A stretch of 6,376 nucleotides of DNA from JAAYJM01 sp964498585 (GTDB taxonomy: Bacteria; Bacteroidota; Ignavibacteria; Kapaibacteriales; UBA2268): contig CAZCHH010000101.1 in NCBI GenBank assembly GCA_964498585.1, positions 1 to 6,376 on the forward strand. The letters are read 5' to 3'. The position numbers and the translations under genes are program-made. Every line of letters begins with the position of its first letter. The stretch's first letter is position 1. The notes below the pieces were generated by a model that was given only the letters and a program-made list of their open reading frames with translations, was not told the DNA's origin and made no database searches. This document shows, one piece after another, positions 3,953 to 6,376 of the stretch.

Positions 3953-6376
3953 GTCAATATATTGCTGAAGTTCTATTGTTTTGGAAATTGAAGCAGCGAC
4001 TTTTTTAATATGATTTATCTCAATATATGATAATTCCATATCTTTTCTGGCATTCAAATACTTATCAAATACAAGATAACCGCCAATTTCGTATTCCCAA
4101 ACAGCTATAGGAAAATTCTCAAAATACTGCGTTTTATTTATGTATAATCTGTGTAATTCTTCGTTGTAAGTAATCTGTTTAACTTCGTTATTACCTTCGA
4201 CTGCAAATACTGGCATTTCATTTTTTGGATAGCCACGCTTTAATAAATGATTTTCAATTAACTCTGTTCCCAATTCTGAAAGCTTTTCAAATAATTCTTT
4301 GTCTTTTGTAAAAGGAATTTTTGGGAAATCAATTTTCAGGAACTCAAAGTATTTTTCTCTGTAAGTTGGTGAAAATAAAATAGCGTAAATATATCCCAAT
4401 ATTTGTTCTGGCGCTAAATCATTTAATTTATTTTCTTTCAAGAATTTATGAAACTCTTTTGAGAAATTGTCTTTTTTCTGCTGGTCTTTAAATAAGTAAT
4501 CGTTGCCGTTTTGGTCAGTATTTCCATTTGAATTGTAGATGTAAAGTGGAGCAATATAGGATTGACCGCCGATTATGTGGATGTCTATAATATTTTCAAC
4601 AATTAATAATCCATTCCATCTATTTGGTTTATTCCATATCCTAGAAAAACAAATACCAATATTATCTTTTTCAATAAAATTTTGCATTGTTACATATCTG
4701 GGATAAGCGACAAATCCTTTTGATTTTTCTGTTATATAAGTGTTTCGCTTATCAAATGGGCGATAGTGAATTTTGCACAAGTTATTTTGATTGAGTGGAA
4801 ATGATTTTTGACGAGCGTTTTTAATGCTCCAATCTCTACCATCAGGAGGCAATTTGTATTTTTTTCTAAATTCCTTATCATCTAATTTTTCTAAGTCGTT
4901 TAAAACCTTTGAAAGATTTTTTTCTTTAAACTGAATCGTTATTTTATCTCTTTTTGATTGAATACCACTATTATATTCTTTAAAAATATCAGTTATTTTC
5001 CATCCTTTTTCATATTGTTCAATATGCGTAAAATCTTTTTCTACGAACCAGTAATATGGCTCTTGTGGTTTCAGAGGTTTCCAGTCCACAGTTTCCAAAT
5101 CATTATCCCAAAGATGGTCGAATTTATCCTCCCTTTTTGTAATACCGTTATCAAGAGTTGAAAAATAGTAAACTTCTTTTTCTTTAAGTGGCTTGGGTGT
5201 TTTTATCAACAAAGCTATTGCCACTCCAACAGTTATATCGAAAACGTTTTTATCACCTTCGCCAATAATGCTGTTTCCATGCAAATTAAGAATATATATT
5301 TTATCGAATGTTTCGAACAGCGATTTTCTCATCTGGCGATGCGTAATGCCACTTAAATATGAATTGTTGGTAATAACTCCTACAATTCCCTGCCCTTCGC
5401 TTTCAATTTTGCCAGTTACAGAGCTATTTCCTTTTTTGTATGAATACTTAGCTCCCTCAATTTTCGCCTGAGCAAACCTAATAAATTTTATATAATCGTC
5501 ATCAATGTTGATTTTGGCTTCCTGCAATCCTTTTTTGTAGTCGTTTATTAGAGATTGAATAAATGGTCTTTTATTTTTTGAATAATTACTGTAAGGTGGA
5601 TTTCCCAGAACTACCCAAACTTTTTTCTCTAATTTGATTTTTGTTGCTTGTTCGCCTTCGTCTGAAATATAAGGAAATAAAGGATTTCGCTGGTAATAAG
5701 CGTCATCAAGCGTGTCCGTTAAAAATACTTTTGTTCTGTCTTCCTGTTCAAACTTATAACCTTCTTCTGTTAAAAATTTTGTTAGTTTCAGATGTGCAAT
5801 CGTATAGGGTGCAATGAGATACTCGAAGCCAAAGAAATTTTCCAACAAATTGTTGCGTATAAATCCATTTTTTTGTCCTTTGTCCACATTTTCTAAAGCA
5901 GTTTTATAAGCTTCCAAAAGGAAAGTTCCTGTTCCAGTTGCGAAATCTAAAACAGAAATATTATCATCGTCTAAACCCGATTTTTTAAAATCTTTAATCA
6001 GAGATTGCTGAACTGCCTTAACGATAAATTGCACAACTGCTGCTGGTGTATAATAAACACCCTTTTCGACTCGCTTTTCCTGATTGTATGCTTTTAAGAA
6101 ATTTTCGTAGAAGTAAATATAAGGGTCTTCAAATTCGCGTCCTTTTTTATATGCAAATGAAAGCTCCTTTTGAACTTGGGCGTAATCTGTATTGTTTAAA
6201 ATGATTAGTAATTTATCTATTATCCAGGCGATTCCGTCCGGAATATTTGAAAGACGAAGCAAGCCGAATATTTCTTCGAAAATCGACAATGATTTTGGAA
6301 TAAATTCTATGAAATTATATTTATCAATTTTTTTGGTTGCAGAAAGAGCTGACATAAGCAAACCATAAGTAACAGT
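3929..6376 (-). CDS. Single-chain restriction-modification enzyme, N6-adenine methyltransferase and specificity part (Type ISP / IIG-like), 5' end outside window
   Basis: The visible 815 codons encode the back portion of a large DNA methyltransferase/restriction protein. Numbering from the TTG at 6361, motif X is GVYYTPAAVV (101-110), and motif I is DFATGTGTF (139-147), for S-adenosylmethionine binding. GFEYLIAPYTIAHLKL (178-193) follows, and the catalytic motif IV is NPPY (254-257), the gamma-class order of N6-adenine enzymes. VGVITNNSYLSG (327-338) is the usual strand after motif IV. The C-terminal half carries the YRPFDKR block and IGGQSYIAPL, typical of the Type ISP C-terminal region that holds target recognition. 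The reading frame stays open to the edge: codons before the TTG read TVTYGL, which fits the family's conserved 'Q-T-L-T-Y-G-L' segment, so the TTG is not the true start. Known relatives have an N-terminal nuclease, and the longest also a helicase; none of that is in view, so restriction activity and exact type cannot be settled. No separate specificity or endonuclease gene is visible. It is AT-rich compared with the malic enzyme gene, consistent with acquisition. Confidence 0.85.
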   Translation of the reverse strand, partial: TVTYGLLMSALSATKKIDKYNFIEFIPKSLSIFEEIFGLLRLSNIPDGIAWIIDKLLIILNNTDYAQVQKELSFAYKKGREFEDPYIYFYENFLKAYNQEKRVEKGVYYTPAAVVQFIVKAVQQSLIKDFKKSGLDDDNISVLDFATGTGTFLLEAYKTALENVDKGQKNGFIRNNLLENFFGFEYLIAPYTIAHLKLTKFLTEEGYKFEQEDRTKVFLTDTLDDAYYQRNPLFPYISDEGEQATKIKLEKKVWVVLGNPPYSNYSKNKRPFIQSLINDYKKGLQEAKINIDDDYIKFIRFAQAKIEGAKYSYKKGNSSVTGKIESEGQGIVGVITNNSYLSGITHRQMRKSLFETFDKIYILNLHGNSIIGEGDKNVFDITVGVAIALLIKTPKPLKEKEVYYFSTLDNGITKREDKFDHLWDNDLETVDWKPLKPQEPYYWFVEKDFTHIEQYEKGWKITDIFKEYNSGIQSKRDKITIQFKEKNLSKVLNDLEKLDDKEFRKKYKLPPDGRDWSIKNARQKSFPLNQNNLCKIHYRPFDKRNTYITEKSKGFVAYPRYVTMQNFIEKDNIGICFSRIWNKPNRWNGLLIVENIIDIHIIGGQSYIAPLYIYNSNGNTDQNGNDYLFKDQQKKDNFSKEFHKFLKENKLNDLAPEQILGYIYAILFSPTYREKYFEFLKIDFPKIPFTKDKELFEKLSELGTELIENHLLKRGYPKNEMPVFAVEGNNEVKQITYNEELHRLYINKTQYFENFPIAVWEYEIGGYLVFDKYLNARKDMELSYIEINHIKKVAASISKTIELQQYIDNLCANWI

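Noticed and set aside
4958..5471. Plus-strand frames opposite the restriction-modification gene (4958-5161 and 5193-5471).
   Set aside because: They are antisense to conserved coding sequence, with low-complexity hydrophobic translations and no start context.
6353..6361. Start of the restriction-modification gene at TTG (6361-6359) or ATG (6355-6353).
   Set aside because: The frame is open to the window edge, the upstream codons read TVTYGL in line with the family's conserved segment, and the protein would lack its expected N-terminal region.

Overview
The window is AT-rich DNA with three large protein-coding regions and little else. The best guess for the host is Bacteroidota or a close relative (Ignavibacteria/Chlorobiota side). 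Reasons: a secreted amidase of a type familiar from that group, an upstream match to the Bacteroidota-type promoter (TTTG, 19 bases, TAnnTTTG-like) before the malic enzyme gene, and no Shine-Dalgarno before the amidase gene. This is inference from features, not from a search.

Layout from left to right: positions 1-286 are non-coding and hold an intrinsic terminator (164-203) plus two possible remnants of dispersed repeats. A malic enzyme fused to a phosphotransacetylase-like domain (maeB type) lies on the minus strand at 287-2554. A 146-base divergent intergenic region (2555-2700) contains several perfect dyads and candidate promoters. On the plus strand, 2701-3912 encodes an exported zinc N-acetylmuramoyl-L-alanine amidase with an unusual N-terminal half. 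After a 16-base gap, a convergent minus-strand gene fills 3929-6376. It encodes the methyltransferase and C-terminal specificity portion of a single-chain restriction-modification enzyme (Type ISP / Type IIG-like). Its reading frame is open at the right edge, so its N-terminus is outside the window.

The genes do not look like one operon or pathway. The malic enzyme is central carbon metabolism (malate to pyruvate, probably tuned by acetyl-CoA). The amidase is cell-wall remodelling. The restriction-modification gene is a defence or accessory function sitting tail-to-tail against the amidase. The malic enzyme gene is visibly richer in G+C than the amidase N-terminal half and the restriction-modification gene, which suits a core gene beside more divergent or acquired ones. 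I see no clear new system here. The items most worth checking are the unfinished restriction-modification gene, the divergent amidase subfamily with its homopolymer tracts, and the dyads between the divergent genes.
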